Part shown: piece by piece, positions 50,594 through 59,991 of the stretch | Position numbering within the stretch: position 1 is the stretch's first letter | How the letters are laid out: each line of letters starts with the position of its first letter | Source of the DNA: Terriglobia bacterium | GTDB taxonomy: Bacteria > Acidobacteriota > Terriglobia > Terriglobales > Acidobacteriaceae | Direction of reading: 5' to 3' | Assembly: GCA_020073015.1 (NCBI GenBank) | Contig: JAIQFZ010000002.1 | Span: 1-64,000, forward strand | DNA length: 64,000 nt | Made by a program: the position numbers and the translations under genes | Notes under the pieces: generated by a model | Database searches by the model: none | Seen by the model: the letters and a program-made list of their open reading frames with translations, nothing else | Told to the model about the DNA's origin: nothing

Positions 50594-50974
50594 ATGTCTT
50601 ACCCAACCGACCGCAGATATACAAAAGAACATGAATGGATCACGCCGGACGGCACCATCGGCATCACGCACCATGCGCAGGAGGCGCTCGGCGACATCGT
50701 CTTCGTGGACCTGCCCAAGGTGGGCACCGAAATCACCGCAGGCAAAACCTTGGGCACGGTCGAGTCGGTGAAGGCTGTCTCCGATATCTACGCCCCGGTC
50801 TCGGGTACAGTGACAAGCGTGAACGGAGAACTGGCGACCGCTCCTGAAAAGGTCAACAAAGACGCCCATGGCGCCTGGATGCTGAAGATTACGGTGAAGA
50901 ACCCGGCCGAGATGAACGCGCTGCTTTCCTCGGCCGACTACGAAAAATTCGTGAGCGAAGAGGCGGGCCATTAG
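50594..50974 (+). CDS. gcvH: Glycine cleavage system H protein
   Basis: A 126-residue lipoyl carrier. The lipoyl site is TVESVKAVSDIYAPVSG, with Lys64 by count. The N-terminus YTKEHEWITPDGTIGIT and the DIVFVDLPKVG segment are typical. It shuttles the aminomethyl group between GcvP and GcvT. AGGAG lies 10 bases upstream of ATG 50594, within the simple repeat. Length is normal. Confidence 0.96.
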   Translation: MSYPTDRRYTKEHEWITPDGTIGITHHAQEALGDIVFVDLPKVGTEITAGKTLGTVESVKAVSDIYAPVSGTVTSVNGELATAPEKVNKDAHGAWMLKITVKNPAEMNALLSSADYEKFVSEEAGH

Positions 50975-50983
50975 AAAACCAGT

Positions 50984-51067
50984 AACCACCAAGGACACGA
51001 AGGAGCACCGACGGAGCCCTGCACTGAAATTGATTTTCCTTTGTGTACCTTCGTGTCCTTGGTGGTT
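50984..51067. repeat. Perfect 20-bp inverted repeat after gcvH
   Basis: AACCACCAAGGACACGAAGG at 50984-51003 is inverted at 51048-51067 with no mismatch; the arms are 44 bases apart. The motif also occurs upstream of gcvH at 50518. The structure could form a stable RNA hairpin between gcvH and gcvPA. It may reduce read-through or simply be a spreading intergenic repeat. Confidence 0.9.
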
Positions 51068-51145
51068 TCAGGCCTTAGGTCCTCAAACAGCTTCCGGCAC
51101 GCCCCAATTAAATCGACTGCCGGTTACATCTAAAGTGAGTTCCCT

Positions 51146-52522
51146 ATGAGATATCTGCCGAAGTCTCCTGCGGATCGCGAAGCCATGCTCAAAGCAATTG
51201 GCGTCCGCTCCGTCGACGATCTCTTTGCGCCCGTTCCCCCTGAGTTCCGGCTGAAGCGCGACCTCAATATCCCGCGCCAGATGGCCGAGTCCGAGATCGT
51301 GGACTGGTTCAAGCTGCGCTCCAAGGAAAACGGCGACGGTTACACCAGTTTTCTCGGCGCCGGGGCCTACTTTCACTATCGTCCGGTTGTCATCGACGCG
51401 CTCGTGCAGCGCGGCGAATTTCTGACGTCCTACACGCCCTACCAGCCGGAATTCGCGCAAGGTACACTCCAGGCCATTTTCGAATTCCAAACCATGGTTG
51501 CCGAACTCACCGGCATGGAGGTGGCCAACGCCTCGATGTATGACGGCTCTACGGGCGCGGCGGAAGCGGTGATGATGGCGGTTCGCATCACGGGAAAGAG
51601 CGGAGCAGTTGTCGCCCGCAGCCTGCACCCGGAATATCGCGAGGTGCTGGGGACTTACGCGACGCATCAGGGCATCCCGCTGAAGACGGTTGGGTTTGCC
51701 GAATCGGGGCCCGTGGATCTCAAAGAATTACAGCAGGCGGTCAGCGACGATACGGCCTGCATCCTGATTCAGTCGCCGAATTTCTTTGGCACGATTGAAG
51801 ATGTGGAAGCCATTGCCGAGATTGCGCACCAGCACGGCGCGCTGCTGATTGTTTCAATCGCGGAAGCCGTCTCGCTGGGAATTGTGGAGCCGCCGCGGGC
51901 CGCCGACATCGTGGCCATGGAAGCGCAGTCGTTCGGCGTGCCTCTCGGATTCGGCGGGCCCTACTGTGGTGTGCTGGCCACGAAAGACAAGTTTGTCCGC
52001 CAGATGCCGGGCCGTCTGGCCGGTCAGACCGTCGACAAGAAAGGCAAGCGCGGGTTTGTGCTCACGCTGGCCACCCGCGAACAGCACATCCGGCGCGAGA
52101 AGGCGACCTCGAACATCTGCACCAACCAGGCGCTGGTCGCGCTCATGGTCAACATCTTTATGACGGTGTACGGCAAGGTCGGGCTAAGAGAACTGGCAAA
52201 GCAAAACTTGGCAAAAACTGCATACGCAGCCGATCAGTTCGCCAGGCATGCGAAAGTTCGTTTCACGGGTGCGCCGCGTTTCAACGAATTCGTGGTCGAG
52301 ACCAGTGAAGATCCCTACGCTATTAACTCCCGGCTACTCGGGCACAAAATTGTCGGCGGCCTGCCGCTGAAGAAGTTTTATCCCGAACTGGGCCATGCGG
52401 CGCTCTGGTGTTGCACGGAACTTACGACTCGCTCGATGATCGATACCGCCGTCGGTCTGGTAGCCGATAGCGAGCGTGCCGTGCGAAGTATGAAGGAAGT
52501 CGAGCAGGAGGTGGCGCGATGA
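51146..52522 (+). CDS. gcvPA: Glycine dehydrogenase (decarboxylating) subunit 1 (P-protein alpha)
   Basis: A 458-residue protein with the N-terminal half of GcvP. Typical parts are [18 protein letters not shown] at the start, [34 protein letters not shown] by position about 69-102, [12 protein letters not shown] and a [19 protein letters not shown] stretch. With subunit 2 it decarboxylates glycine and loads GcvH. It has no PLP lysine, which is in subunit 2. It overlaps subunit 2 by four bases. Confidence 0.96.
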   Translation: MRYLPKSPADREAMLKAIGVRSVDDLFAPVPPEFRLKRDLNIPRQMAESEIVDWFKLRSKENGDGYTSFLGAGAYFHYRPVVIDALVQRGEFLTSYTPYQPEFAQGTLQAIFEFQTMVAELTGMEVANASMYDGSTGAAEAVMMAVRITGKSGAVVARSLHPEYREVLGTYATHQGIPLKTVGFAESGPVDLKELQQAVSDDTACILIQSPNFFGTIEDVEAIAEIAHQHGALLIVSIAEAVSLGIVEPPRAADIVAMEAQSFGVPLGFGGPYCGVLATKDKFVRQMPGRLAGQTVDKKGKRGFVLTLATREQHIRREKATSNICTNQALVALMVNIFMTVYGKVGLRELAKQNLAKTAYAADQFARHAKVRFTGAPRFNEFVVETSEDPYAINSRLLGHKIVGGLPLKKFYPELGHAALWCCTELTTRSMIDTAVGLVADSERAVRSMKEVEQEVAR

Positions 52523-54015
52523 AACACATGACTCGCAAAGCCACGCGTCACATCAGCCAGAACGAAGGATTGATCTTCGAGAAGTCGTCGCCGGGGAAGG
52601 CGGCCTGGAAACTGCCGCCGCTCGACGTTCCGGAAGTCGACACTGCGAAGCTGCTGGGCAAGCAAGAGCGACAAGACCTGGGCAACATGCCCGAAGTGAG
52701 CGAGATCGAAATCATCCGCCACTTCACGCGGCTCTCGACCTGGAACTACGCGATCGATCTCGGGATGTTCCCGCTCGGTTCCTGCACCATGAAGTACAAC
52801 CCGCGGGTGAACGAGTTTGTATCGCGCGTGGAAGGGCTTGCCAATGGCCATCCCTACCAGCCGGAGAAAATTTCCCAGGGCGCGCTGCGCATCATCAAGA
52901 CGCTGAGCGACTGCCTGCTCGAGATCACCGGCATGGACGCGATCACGCTGCAGCCGGCCGCCGGCGCGCACGGCGAACTGACCGGAATACTGCTGGTGCG
53001 GGCGTATCACCAGTCCAAAGGGAACGCGCGCAAGAAAATTCTGATTCCGGATTCCGCGCACGGGACCAATCCGGCGACGGCGGCGACGGCGGGCTACGCG
53101 GTGGAGAATCTGAAGTCGAACGAGCGTGGCATGGTGGATGTGGCGGCGCTGGCGGCGCAGATGAACGAAGACGTGGCCGCGCTCATGTTGACCAATCCCA
53201 ACACCCTAGGCGTGTTCGAGCAGGACATCCACGAGATTGCCGAACTCCTGCATGCCAAGGGCGGCCTGCTCTACATGGACGGCGCCAACATGAACGCGCT
53301 GGTCGCCAAGGCGCGCCCGGGCGACTTTGGCGTCGACGTGATGCACCTCAACCTGCACAAGACGTTCTCCACGCCGCACGGCGGCGGCGGCCCGGGATCG
53401 GGCCCGGTTGCGGTGAAGAAAATCCTCGAGCCCTTCCTGCCCAAGCCGGTCGTGATCACGAAACCCGACGGCACGCTCGCCTTCGAATACAACCGTCCAC
53501 AGTCGGTCGGCCGCGTGCGCGCCTTCTACGGCAACTTCGGCATGTTCATCCGCGCCCTCGCCTACATCCTCGCCAACGGGCCCGACGGTTTGCGCCAAAC
53601 CACCGAAGACGCCGTTCTCAATGCGAACTACATCCGCAAGGGCCTCGAAGGCGTGTACGATCTGCCCTACTCGACGCCCTCGATGCACGAGGTCGTCTTC
53701 AGCGACAAGCTGCAGTCGCAGAAGGGCGTAAAAACGTTGGACCTTGCCAAGCGCCTGATTGATTACGGATTCCATCCCTTCACGATGGCGTTCCCGCTGA
53801 TCGTGCATGGGGCGCTGATGATCGAACCGACCGAAAGCGAGCCGAAAGAAGAACTGGATCTTTTCATCGAAGCGATGAAGTCGATCGCCGCAGAGGTGGA
53901 AGAGGATCCCCAGTTCGTCCTCGATGCTCCGCACAACACGCGCATTTCGCGTCTGGATGAGACGCAGGCGGCGAGGAAGCCCGTGCTGCGGTGGAAGCCA
54001 GAGAACGCGCAATAG
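52519..54015 (+). CDS. gcvPB: Glycine dehydrogenase (decarboxylating) subunit 2 (P-protein beta)
   Basis: A 498-residue PLP-dependent subunit. The PLP lysine is in [18 protein letters not shown]; the family segment [15 protein letters not shown] is present near residue 90. The start ATG 52519 overlaps the TGA of subunit 1. The C-terminal part ([31 protein letters not shown]) has a degenerate second copy at 54671-54807, described separately. Lipoamide dehydrogenase (L protein) is not in the window. The upstream four-gene order is complete for T, H and P. Confidence 0.96.
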   Translation: MKHMTRKATRHISQNEGLIFEKSSPGKAAWKLPPLDVPEVDTAKLLGKQERQDLGNMPEVSEIEIIRHFTRLSTWNYAIDLGMFPLGSCTMKYNPRVNEFVSRVEGLANGHPYQPEKISQGALRIIKTLSDCLLEITGMDAITLQPAAGAHGELTGILLVRAYHQSKGNARKKILIPDSAHGTNPATAATAGYAVENLKSNERGMVDVAALAAQMNEDVAALMLTNPNTLGVFEQDIHEIAELLHAKGGLLYMDGANMNALVAKARPGDFGVDVMHLNLHKTFSTPHGGGGPGSGPVAVKKILEPFLPKPVVITKPDGTLAFEYNRPQSVGRVRAFYGNFGMFIRALAYILANGPDGLRQTTEDAVLNANYIRKGLEGVYDLPYSTPSMHEVVFSDKLQSQKGVKTLDLAKRLIDYGFHPFTMAFPLIVHGALMIEPTESEPKEELDLFIEAMKSIAAEVEEDPQFVLDAPHNTRISRLDETQAARKPVLRWKPENAQ

Positions 54016-54259
54016 ACCTGCTGGCCTGGTCTGGTGGATGAGGGAGGACTGGCGAGTCGATCGTCCACGGTCATAGCCTAGGCGGAGATTCATGCCCATC
54101 AGTTTTTGGATCCTGGTGCTGGCGTTGATCAGTACGGATAAACCCGATTCAGGATTAGTTCCGAATTAGAACCCTCCGGATTCTGAATATCCCCCGACTT
54201 CAGTAATCTTCTCCGGAATTGTTCGGCCGGCTACACTGGTTCCGAGCAATATCATCGCA

Positions 54260-54631
54260 ATGTCAATTCAAGTTATTGTTCCGCAGCCGAAATACGCCAG
54301 CCAGCGGCGGTGGCCGCGATATAAAGTGGATGTCCCCGTCCGAGTGATCGTTCAGAGTGTGGCCAAAGTCGCCATCGTGCAAGGCCGCGGTTCGGAACTC
54401 AACAATGGCGGGATGGCCATATTTGCCGGGACCGAACTGTCGATCGATGCCCAGGTGATTGTCGAGTTTACGCCGCCATACTCTGGACAGCCGATCCGGG
54501 TTCGATGCTTCGTGAAGAACCGCACGGGCTACCGGTACGGTGTGGAATTCATCACGGAAAGTGATGATGACTACGAGAGCGTAAATCGGATCGAGTCGGT
54601 TCTCAGCAGCATGGGTTCTCCAGTGAAGTAA
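54260..54631 (+). CDS. PilZ-domain protein
   Basis: A 123-residue single PilZ domain. The RxxxR-type c-di-GMP binding motif appears as RRWPRYKVDVPVRV near the N-terminus, and the second motif is close to LNNGGMAIF (D/NxSxxG-like but with G for S). It binds c-di-GMP or has diverged. A GGDEF protein with an intact I-site lies 2 kb away, so local c-di-GMP signalling is plausible. It lies between gcvPB and the gcvPB fragment. Confidence 0.85.
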   Translation: MSIQVIVPQPKYASQRRWPRYKVDVPVRVIVQSVAKVAIVQGRGSELNNGGMAIFAGTELSIDAQVIVEFTPPYSGQPIRVRCFVKNRTGYRYGVEFITESDDDYESVNRIESVLSSMGSPVK

Positions 54632-54670
54632 GCACCAGCAATGGTGGTGTGCCGTGTGTGCCGAAGGACA

Positions 54671-54807
54671 GGTCTCCTGATCGAGACGATGAAGTCGATC
54701 GCCGGTTGAGTCGCAAAAGGCCCGTCGTTCGTTCTGGATGCTTCGCCACATGCGCGGATCGCGCGTTTGGGGCATTCCCAGTCGCCTCCGTTCGGTCTTC
54801 TCACGTG
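54671..54807 (+). pseudogene. Degraded copy of the gcvPB 3' end
   Basis: In one frame the bases 54680 onwards read IETMKSIAG, a stop, then VAKGPSFVLDASPHARIARLG. The intact gcvPB (53868-53970) reads [32 protein letters not shown]. The order and spacing match with an internal stop at about 54707, so this is the remnant of a GcvPB C-terminus, not chance. The copy is diverged in many positions, so it is not a recent tandem duplication; a paralogue or an imported copy is possible. A gene (PilZ) lies between the two. Confidence 0.75.
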
Positions 54808-54915
54808 ACCAAACTCCAATCCAACCCCTGCACGTCCCGTTCTTTGCCCCACGCCCAAAGGGCGTAGACTTTAGTAAACTCGAGTGATCGTCCGAGTCTC
54901 CTCACGAGGGATGAC

Positions 54916-56493
54916 GTGCACAAATATTTGGCTGTACTGCTTTGTATCGCCGCTTCTCTGTCGACTGCGCAAACGCAAGCTTCCTCTCCGGCGAAACCGG
55001 AGTCCGTGGTCCGCACCACCAAAGCTCTCCACTATCGTCCCGGCGCAACCGCCAAGATTGAGTTTCGGGGCACAGAGTTGATGCAGCGCGGCTCGGGCGA
55101 AACCAAGGTCGAAGGCAAGAAAACTAACATCCAAGTAGACGCCAAGTTCGAAGGCATGGAAGACGCCACCAAGTTCGGCTTGGAGTATCTGACCTACGTG
55201 GCGTGGGCGGTTTCTCCGCAGGGCCGCGCCGTGAACCTGGGCGAACTCGTCTTGGATCATGGCAAAGGCCGCCTGAAGGCCTTCACCGACCTCCAGACCT
55301 TTGGCCTGATCGTGACCGCCGAGCCGTATTCTGCCGTCACCCAGCCGGGCAACATGGTGGTGATGGAAAACGTGTTCCCGGCGGGCTCGGGCGGCGAGGA
55401 TATTACCGCCAGGTACGAACTGCTTCGCAGCGGCACCTATTCTTCCGCCAACACGCATATTCAGGACGCGATCTTCGGCATCGACTCGAAGACTCCGCTC
55501 GCGTTGTTTGAAGCGCGCAACGCCGTCCGCATCGCGCATATCGCGCAGGCGGACCGGTATGCGCCGGCCATCCTCTCAAAAGCAGAGCAGCAACTGCGGC
55601 AGGCGGAGGAAGCCTACCGCCAGAAACAAACCCGCAGCGCGGTCGAAGCGGCGGCGCGGGAAGCGGCCCAGACCGCCGAGGAATCGCGCGTCATGGCCGT
55701 CCAACAGAAGGCCGAAGAAGAAGCCCAAGCTCAGGCCGCCGCAGAAAAGAGAGCAGCTGAAGAGAAAGCCGCGAAAGCTCGTGCGGACGCAGAAGCACAG
55801 GCCCGGGCGCGAGCGGAAGCAGAATCCGCGCGAGCTCAGGCCGAAGCTGCCAAGGCCGAAGCGCAGAAAGCCGCCGCGGAAGCTGCGCGCCAACAGCAGG
55901 AAGCCGAGAAGGCCAAGGCCGAGGCGCTGGCCCAGCAGCAGGTGCTAGCCGCCGAAACCGAGAAAGCACGCCAGGCCGCAGCCGAGTCCGACAAGCTGCG
56001 CGAGCAAGCCGAGAAAGAAAAGCAGGAAATGCGCGCCCGGCTCCTGCAGCAGCTCAATTCCGTGCTGGCCACCCGCGACACGGCGCGCGGTCTGATCGCC
56101 AACATGTCTGACGTGCTCTTCAAGAGTGGCAGCTTCGAGTTGCTGCCCGGCGCGCGGGAGCGGCTCGCCAAAGTTTCGGGCATCGTGCTGGCCTATCAGG
56201 GCCTGCGTCTGGCGGTCGAAGGTCATACCGACAGCATCGGGGGCGACGAATACAACCGGCGGCTTTCGGAGCAACGCGCCGGCGCCGTCCGCGACTACCT
56301 GGTGCAGCAAGGCATCAGCTCTGACGCAATCACGGCCAGCGGCTTCGGAAAGAGCGAGCCCGTAGCGTCGAACGACACGCCCGAAGGCCGCCAGCAGAAC
56401 CGTCGCGTGGAATTGGTCGTGTCGGGGAGTGCGATTGGCAGCGTGGCAGACGCCAGTGCCGAGAGCAGCGCCCCTCCCGCAGTACAAAAATAG
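54916..56493 (+). CDS. OmpA-family outer membrane/peptidoglycan-binding lipoprotein-like protein
   Basis: A 525-residue protein starting at GTG 54916 (GAGGG upstream) with a signal peptide (YLAVLLCIAASLSTAQ). The middle (about 240-390) is a long Ala/Glu/Lys/Arg coiled coil (AEEKAAKARADAEAQARA, typical). The C-terminal OmpA domain (about 395-505) has the peptidoglycan-binding VEGHTDSIGGDEYNRRLSEQRAGAV by position about 432-456 and ends with NRRVELVVSG. It probably anchors the outer membrane to the cell wall. Confidence 0.9.
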   Translation: MHKYLAVLLCIAASLSTAQTQASSPAKPESVVRTTKALHYRPGATAKIEFRGTELMQRGSGETKVEGKKTNIQVDAKFEGMEDATKFGLEYLTYVAWAVSPQGRAVNLGELVLDHGKGRLKAFTDLQTFGLIVTAEPYSAVTQPGNMVVMENVFPAGSGGEDITARYELLRSGTYSSANTHIQDAIFGIDSKTPLALFEARNAVRIAHIAQADRYAPAILSKAEQQLRQAEEAYRQKQTRSAVEAAAREAAQTAEESRVMAVQQKAEEEAQAQAAAEKRAAEEKAAKARADAEAQARARAEAESARAQAEAAKAEAQKAAAEAARQQQEAEKAKAEALAQQQVLAAETEKARQAAAESDKLREQAEKEKQEMRARLLQQLNSVLATRDTARGLIANMSDVLFKSGSFELLPGARERLAKVSGIVLAYQGLRLAVEGHTDSIGGDEYNRRLSEQRAGAVRDYLVQQGISSDAITASGFGKSEPVASNDTPEGRQQNRRVELVVSGSAIGSVADASAESSAPPAVQK

Positions 56494-56592
56494 GGTGGGA
56501 CAGCGCGCCAAGATGAGATGCAGGTATGCCGTAAGGTTTGAAAAGGGAAAGCCGGACATTCGTGGGACGTAGCCTGCGCTGGTGCGCAGATC

Positions 56593-57651
56593 TTATTTCT
56601 GCTTCCGTCCCAGTTCCTTCTGCCTGTACATATCCGTGTCGGCGTGCTCGATGACTTCCTGAATCCTTTCGCCGGGCTGCCATTGTGTCAGGCCCACGGC
56701 CGCGTCCACGTTGACTCTCACTTCTCCCGTGCCCTTGCCGGGCCGGATGGTGTACTCACCGAATACCCATTTCCGCAGGCGTTCGATCTGCGCGTTCGCT
56801 CCGGGCAGATCGCAGTCCATCACCACGATGAATTCGTCTCCACCCCAGCGGCCAACCATGTCCGTCGAACGCAAACTCGATCGCAACTCCTGCGAGAACT
56901 GCTGCAGCAGATTGTCACCGGCCAGATGTCCGTACCGGTCATTGACGTGCTTCAGCCGGTTCAGATCGAGCATCGCCACACAAAACGCCCGCTGCTGGGC
57001 AATGCGCAATTCCAGGTGTTCCTCGACGTAGCGGCGGTTGGCCAGGCCCGTCAGCGCATCCCGTAGCGCAAGCTCTTCGACTTCCTTCAGCTTGGTTTCA
57101 TAGGTGGAGACTTCCGTTTGCAGCTGTGCTACCAGCTTGTGGCTGTCTTGCTCCATCCGGTCAACGTAGGTCTTCAGTTCCGTTGCCTGTTGCACCAGCG
57201 ATGCCCGGACCTGGGTCAAGTCTTCGAGGTTGGAGATGGTCTGCAACCGGCTCGTGAACTGACTGAAGTGGCCGGTGTACCGCTGATCCCGCTCGCCCAC
57301 GGACTCAGCCGTGCGGGCCAGCACGATCAGAAGCTCTTTGACTTCGGTGGTTCTGGCTTTGAAGTACTCTGCGGTGCGGTCTCCCCATAGCTGCACTTGC
57401 TGGGTGACCTGGGTCCCCGTCTCCTTCACGAGCGGAGGTGTGAGATCGCCGGCCAGACGGTTCACAACGTTGGCGAGATTGCTTTGCAGGTCCGAACCCA
57501 CAGTTGGACAGGCCTGAACTCCGCTCTTACCCATAGCCAGCAGCACGGAGCGATAAGACTCCAGGGTCGCTGAAAGCAGGTCAATCGGATCGGCCTCGTT
57601 CGCCTGGGGTTCGCGAACCTGCATCTCCAGATACTTTTTCAGCGAAATCAC
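56593..57651 (-). CDS. Diguanylate cyclase (GGDEF) protein
   Basis: A 352-residue protein. A helical N-terminal region (about 20-185) with coiled-coil character precedes the GGDEF domain. The active-site motif is RWGGDEFIV (GGDEF 270-274). The inhibitory I-site RSTD (261-264) lies five residues before it, which suggests product inhibition by c-di-GMP. No membrane segment, PAS or receiver domain is visible, so the signal is unknown. The PilZ gene at 54260 is a nearby possible effector. Confidence 0.92.
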   Translation of the reverse strand: MISLKKYLEMQVREPQANEADPIDLLSATLESYRSVLLAMGKSGVQACPTVGSDLQSNLANVVNRLAGDLTPPLVKETGTQVTQQVQLWGDRTAEYFKARTTEVKELLIVLARTAESVGERDQRYTGHFSQFTSRLQTISNLEDLTQVRASLVQQATELKTYVDRMEQDSHKLVAQLQTEVSTYETKLKEVEELALRDALTGLANRRYVEEHLELRIAQQRAFCVAMLDLNRLKHVNDRYGHLAGDNLLQQFSQELRSSLRSTDMVGRWGGDEFIVVMDCDLPGANAQIERLRKWVFGEYTIRPGKGTGEVRVNVDAAVGLTQWQPGERIQEVIEHADTDMYRQKELGRKQK

Positions 57652-57981
57652 GATTCTGCTCTCCGTGTCGGTCTCTTGCAGTTGAAAGCGCAGGAATGGT
57701 CAAGCTATCTGTGATCGTTCTCGGGAACCGTAGAACCATGCCGAATTCCTGACGACGGCCGCGGGATGCCGGATCGAATGCAACTGGCCATCGCTCACGA
57801 GTTTCGCTAAGTCCCCTTGGACATATCGGCACTTTCCGCCTTTACCTTTAGCAGCTCTTCGCAAAACTCGAATGCTGCCCGGGAGCGTGTTCCCAAGGCG
57901 ATTCCTGGTAGCTTCTACACCACAAAAAAGCCCCGGGGGCGTCCGGCCCCCGGGGGCTAGTTGGTGAACGTGCGTAGGAGG
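57652..57981. other. Gene-free stretch containing a minus-strand terminator
   Basis: About 330 bases between the GGDEF and the NrfD-type genes, both on the minus strand. It should hold the promoter of the GGDEF gene. The only clear structure is the terminator at 57924-57958. No coding frame with support is visible. Confidence 0.5.
57924..57958 (-). terminator. Intrinsic terminator after the NrfD-type gene
   Basis: Read on the minus strand, AGCCCCCGGGGGC (left arm) and GCCCCCGGGGCT (right arm) form a strong G/C hairpin, followed by TTTTTT (plus-strand AAAAAA 57924-57929). It lies 23 bases after the stop at 57982 and ends the minus-strand operon of 57982-60657. Confidence 0.9.
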
Positions 57982-59166
57982 TTACGCTTCGGCCGCCGCG
58001 CCCTTCGCCGTCCACCGTAGCTGCGGCGGGATCTTCTTGGGCAGGATGTCGAGATAAATCACCGCGTAGCGGAACACCAGCACCGCCAACGTCAGCACCA
58101 TCAGAGTGGCCGCAAATTCCGTCCACTTCGGCACGTAGTACACCCCTGAACTGGCTTGCAGCCCGGTGATGGAGACGTTCAGCCGGTTTGCCATAAAGCC
58201 TCCCACTACCGTGGCGCAAGTCCAGTACAGGGATTGCGGGTTGTTGCGCACCTTGGGCAGGTTCAGCAGCACCAGAGGTGCGAGCACGAACAACCCGATC
58301 TCCAGCCAGAACGAAAGGGTTTCTTCGCGCCACATCCAGAGATAGGGCAGCGCTCCGTTCTTCGAAAGATCGACGACGCGAAAGATTCCGTACAGCGCCA
58401 GCAGCGGCGCGATCACCCGCCCCACTTCGCTCAGGATCGCCGGATCCAGCTTCACGTTGAGCGAGCGCACCGAAAGGTACAGCGCCATCACTGTAATCGC
58501 GAGGCCCGCCGGAATCGCCGAGAGAAAGAACAGCGTGGTCAGATAGGGGCTGTACCACAGTGGATCCAGCTTGCCTTTGGTCAGCAGGTAGAGTCCGCCG
58601 AGAAAGGATTGGTGCAGGGAAGAAAGCACCACGCCCGCCATCACCAGGCCGACCAGAATCTCGTGGTGCCACCTCAGATACCAGGTGCGCAGTCCGGCCC
58701 ACGGAATCTTCTCCACCAGCGCGGGCGAAAACTCGAGCGCCAGCACCGTCGAGTACAGCATCACGCACCACGAGACCTCGAACAGCACCGAGGCCCGGTT
58801 CCACATGAAGATGGGATGCCAGATTCGCCACGGCAGCCCAAGCTCATACATCATGCCGGCGATCACACTCGAGTATCCCAGGAACGAGACGAGGACCGCC
58901 GCCCGCAGTACTGGCCGGTAGCGTTCGAAGCCGAGCAGATACACGGCCGCCGCAATGGCGAATCCGCCGGCCGACAAACCGACCCCGCACAGCGTTCCCA
59001 GCCCAACCCACAATCCCCAGGGCTGCGGGTCAGTCAGGTTCGTGGCCTTCGCAAAGCCCAGCGCGAAGCGCGCGTAGGTCGCGTAGAGTCCAGCGGCCAC
59101 AATCAGCGCCACGATAGCGCGCCACAATGTGATGGTGTTCCGAAACTTAGGCATAGTGCGGGTCAT
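57982..59166 (-). CDS. NrfD/HybB-type membrane quinone-reacting subunit
   Basis: A 394-residue membrane protein with about nine to ten helices of the NrfD/PsrC/HybB family (FALGFAKATNLTDPQPWGLWVG near the N-terminus, then GLWVGLGTLCGVGLSAGGFAIAAAVYLLGF by position about 51-80). These subunits exchange electrons with menaquinone or ubiquinone in periplasmic-facing oxidoreductases. The start is ATG 59166, three bases after the ferredoxin gene's stop. No catalytic molybdopterin or multiheme subunit is coded in the window. Confidence 0.88.
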   Translation of the reverse strand: MTRTMPKFRNTITLWRAIVALIVAAGLYATYARFALGFAKATNLTDPQPWGLWVGLGTLCGVGLSAGGFAIAAAVYLLGFERYRPVLRAAVLVSFLGYSSVIAGMMYELGLPWRIWHPIFMWNRASVLFEVSWCVMLYSTVLALEFSPALVEKIPWAGLRTWYLRWHHEILVGLVMAGVVLSSLHQSFLGGLYLLTKGKLDPLWYSPYLTTLFFLSAIPAGLAITVMALYLSVRSLNVKLDPAILSEVGRVIAPLLALYGIFRVVDLSKNGALPYLWMWREETLSFWLEIGLFVLAPLVLLNLPKVRNNPQSLYWTCATVVGGFMANRLNVSITGLQASSGVYYVPKWTEFAATLMVLTLAVLVFRYAVIYLDILPKKIPPQLRWTAKGAAAEA

Positions 59167-59169
59167 GGC

Positions 59170-59931
59170 CTAGCTCCTTTCCTTGTCGGTCGGCCGCGGA
59201 ACGGCAATTTTGCCTTCCGCGAGTGCAACCGACTGTCGCCGTTGCGTGATCCAGTACAGTCCCGAAAGCAGTCCGCCACCGACCAGTACCACGGTCGGCA
59301 CGTCGCCGAGAGCGTTCGCGGTCAGCACCGGCATCGGCTGCTGCGGCGGGGCGGCAAACCCGAGTTGCTCGAACGGCACGTCGGAGATGAAGAACACTGA
59401 CGTCCCGCCCACCTCTTCGCTGCCGTAGATGCGCTTCACGTAGCCGCCCGCCATGATCCGCCGCTGGGCCTCTTCCAGAATTTCGTCGCGCCATCCAACG
59501 GTCGACGCGCCGGTCGGGCAAGCCTCGACGCAGGCCGGCGGTTGTCCGTTGGCCTGCCGCGCCGCGCACATGTCGCACTTCTTCACATACGGCACCAGCT
59601 TCGACCACTCATAACGCGGCACGCTGAACGGGCACGCTACCAGGCAGTAACGGCATCCGATGCATTTGCCGGCGTCGTAAGTTACCGGCCCAGCCGAAGT
59701 TTTCTTCAGCGCGCCCACCAGGCAAGCCGACGCGCATGCCGGTTCCTGGCAGTGCATACACATCTTGCGGACAAACTTTCCATCGTGTTCCTCGATCACC
59801 GTCAGCGCGGTGGGCGAAAGCTTCGCCTCAGTCTCCATCGGGAACCCGTGGACCTGTTTGCACGCCTGCTCGCAGCTCCGGCAGCCGATGCATTTCGTGA
59901 TATCCACCAGGATTGCTTTTGTGCGTTCCAT
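59170..59931 (-). CDS. 4Fe-4S ferredoxin-type electron-transfer subunit
   Basis: A 253-residue DmsB/HybA/NrfC-type iron-sulfur protein. Four Cys-rich groups are seen: CIGCRSCEQAC, CMHCQEPACASAC, CIGCRYCLVAC and CDMC...CVEAC, enough for four [4Fe-4S] clusters. A C-terminal membrane helix (about 205-230, TVVLVGGGLLSGLYWI) anchors it. It passes electrons between a catalytic subunit and the NrfD partner. It has no Tat signal, so its folding side is not certain. Confidence 0.92.
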   Translation of the reverse strand: MERTKAILVDITKCIGCRSCEQACKQVHGFPMETEAKLSPTALTVIEEHDGKFVRKMCMHCQEPACASACLVGALKKTSAGPVTYDAGKCIGCRYCLVACPFSVPRYEWSKLVPYVKKCDMCAARQANGQPPACVEACPTGASTVGWRDEILEEAQRRIMAGGYVKRIYGSEEVGGTSVFFISDVPFEQLGFAAPPQQPMPVLTANALGDVPTVVLVGGGLLSGLYWITQRRQSVALAEGKIAVPRPTDKERS

Positions 59932-59991
59932 TGTCTTTCTCCTCGTAGCGTCGGCGTCCCGCCGGCATTTACGGCCAATCCCTACTCACTC

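Noticed and set aside
58156-59400. Plus-strand frame of 414 residues rich in Arg/His/Gln
   Set aside because: Antisense to NrfD and ferredoxin genes; composition is typical of a shadow frame.
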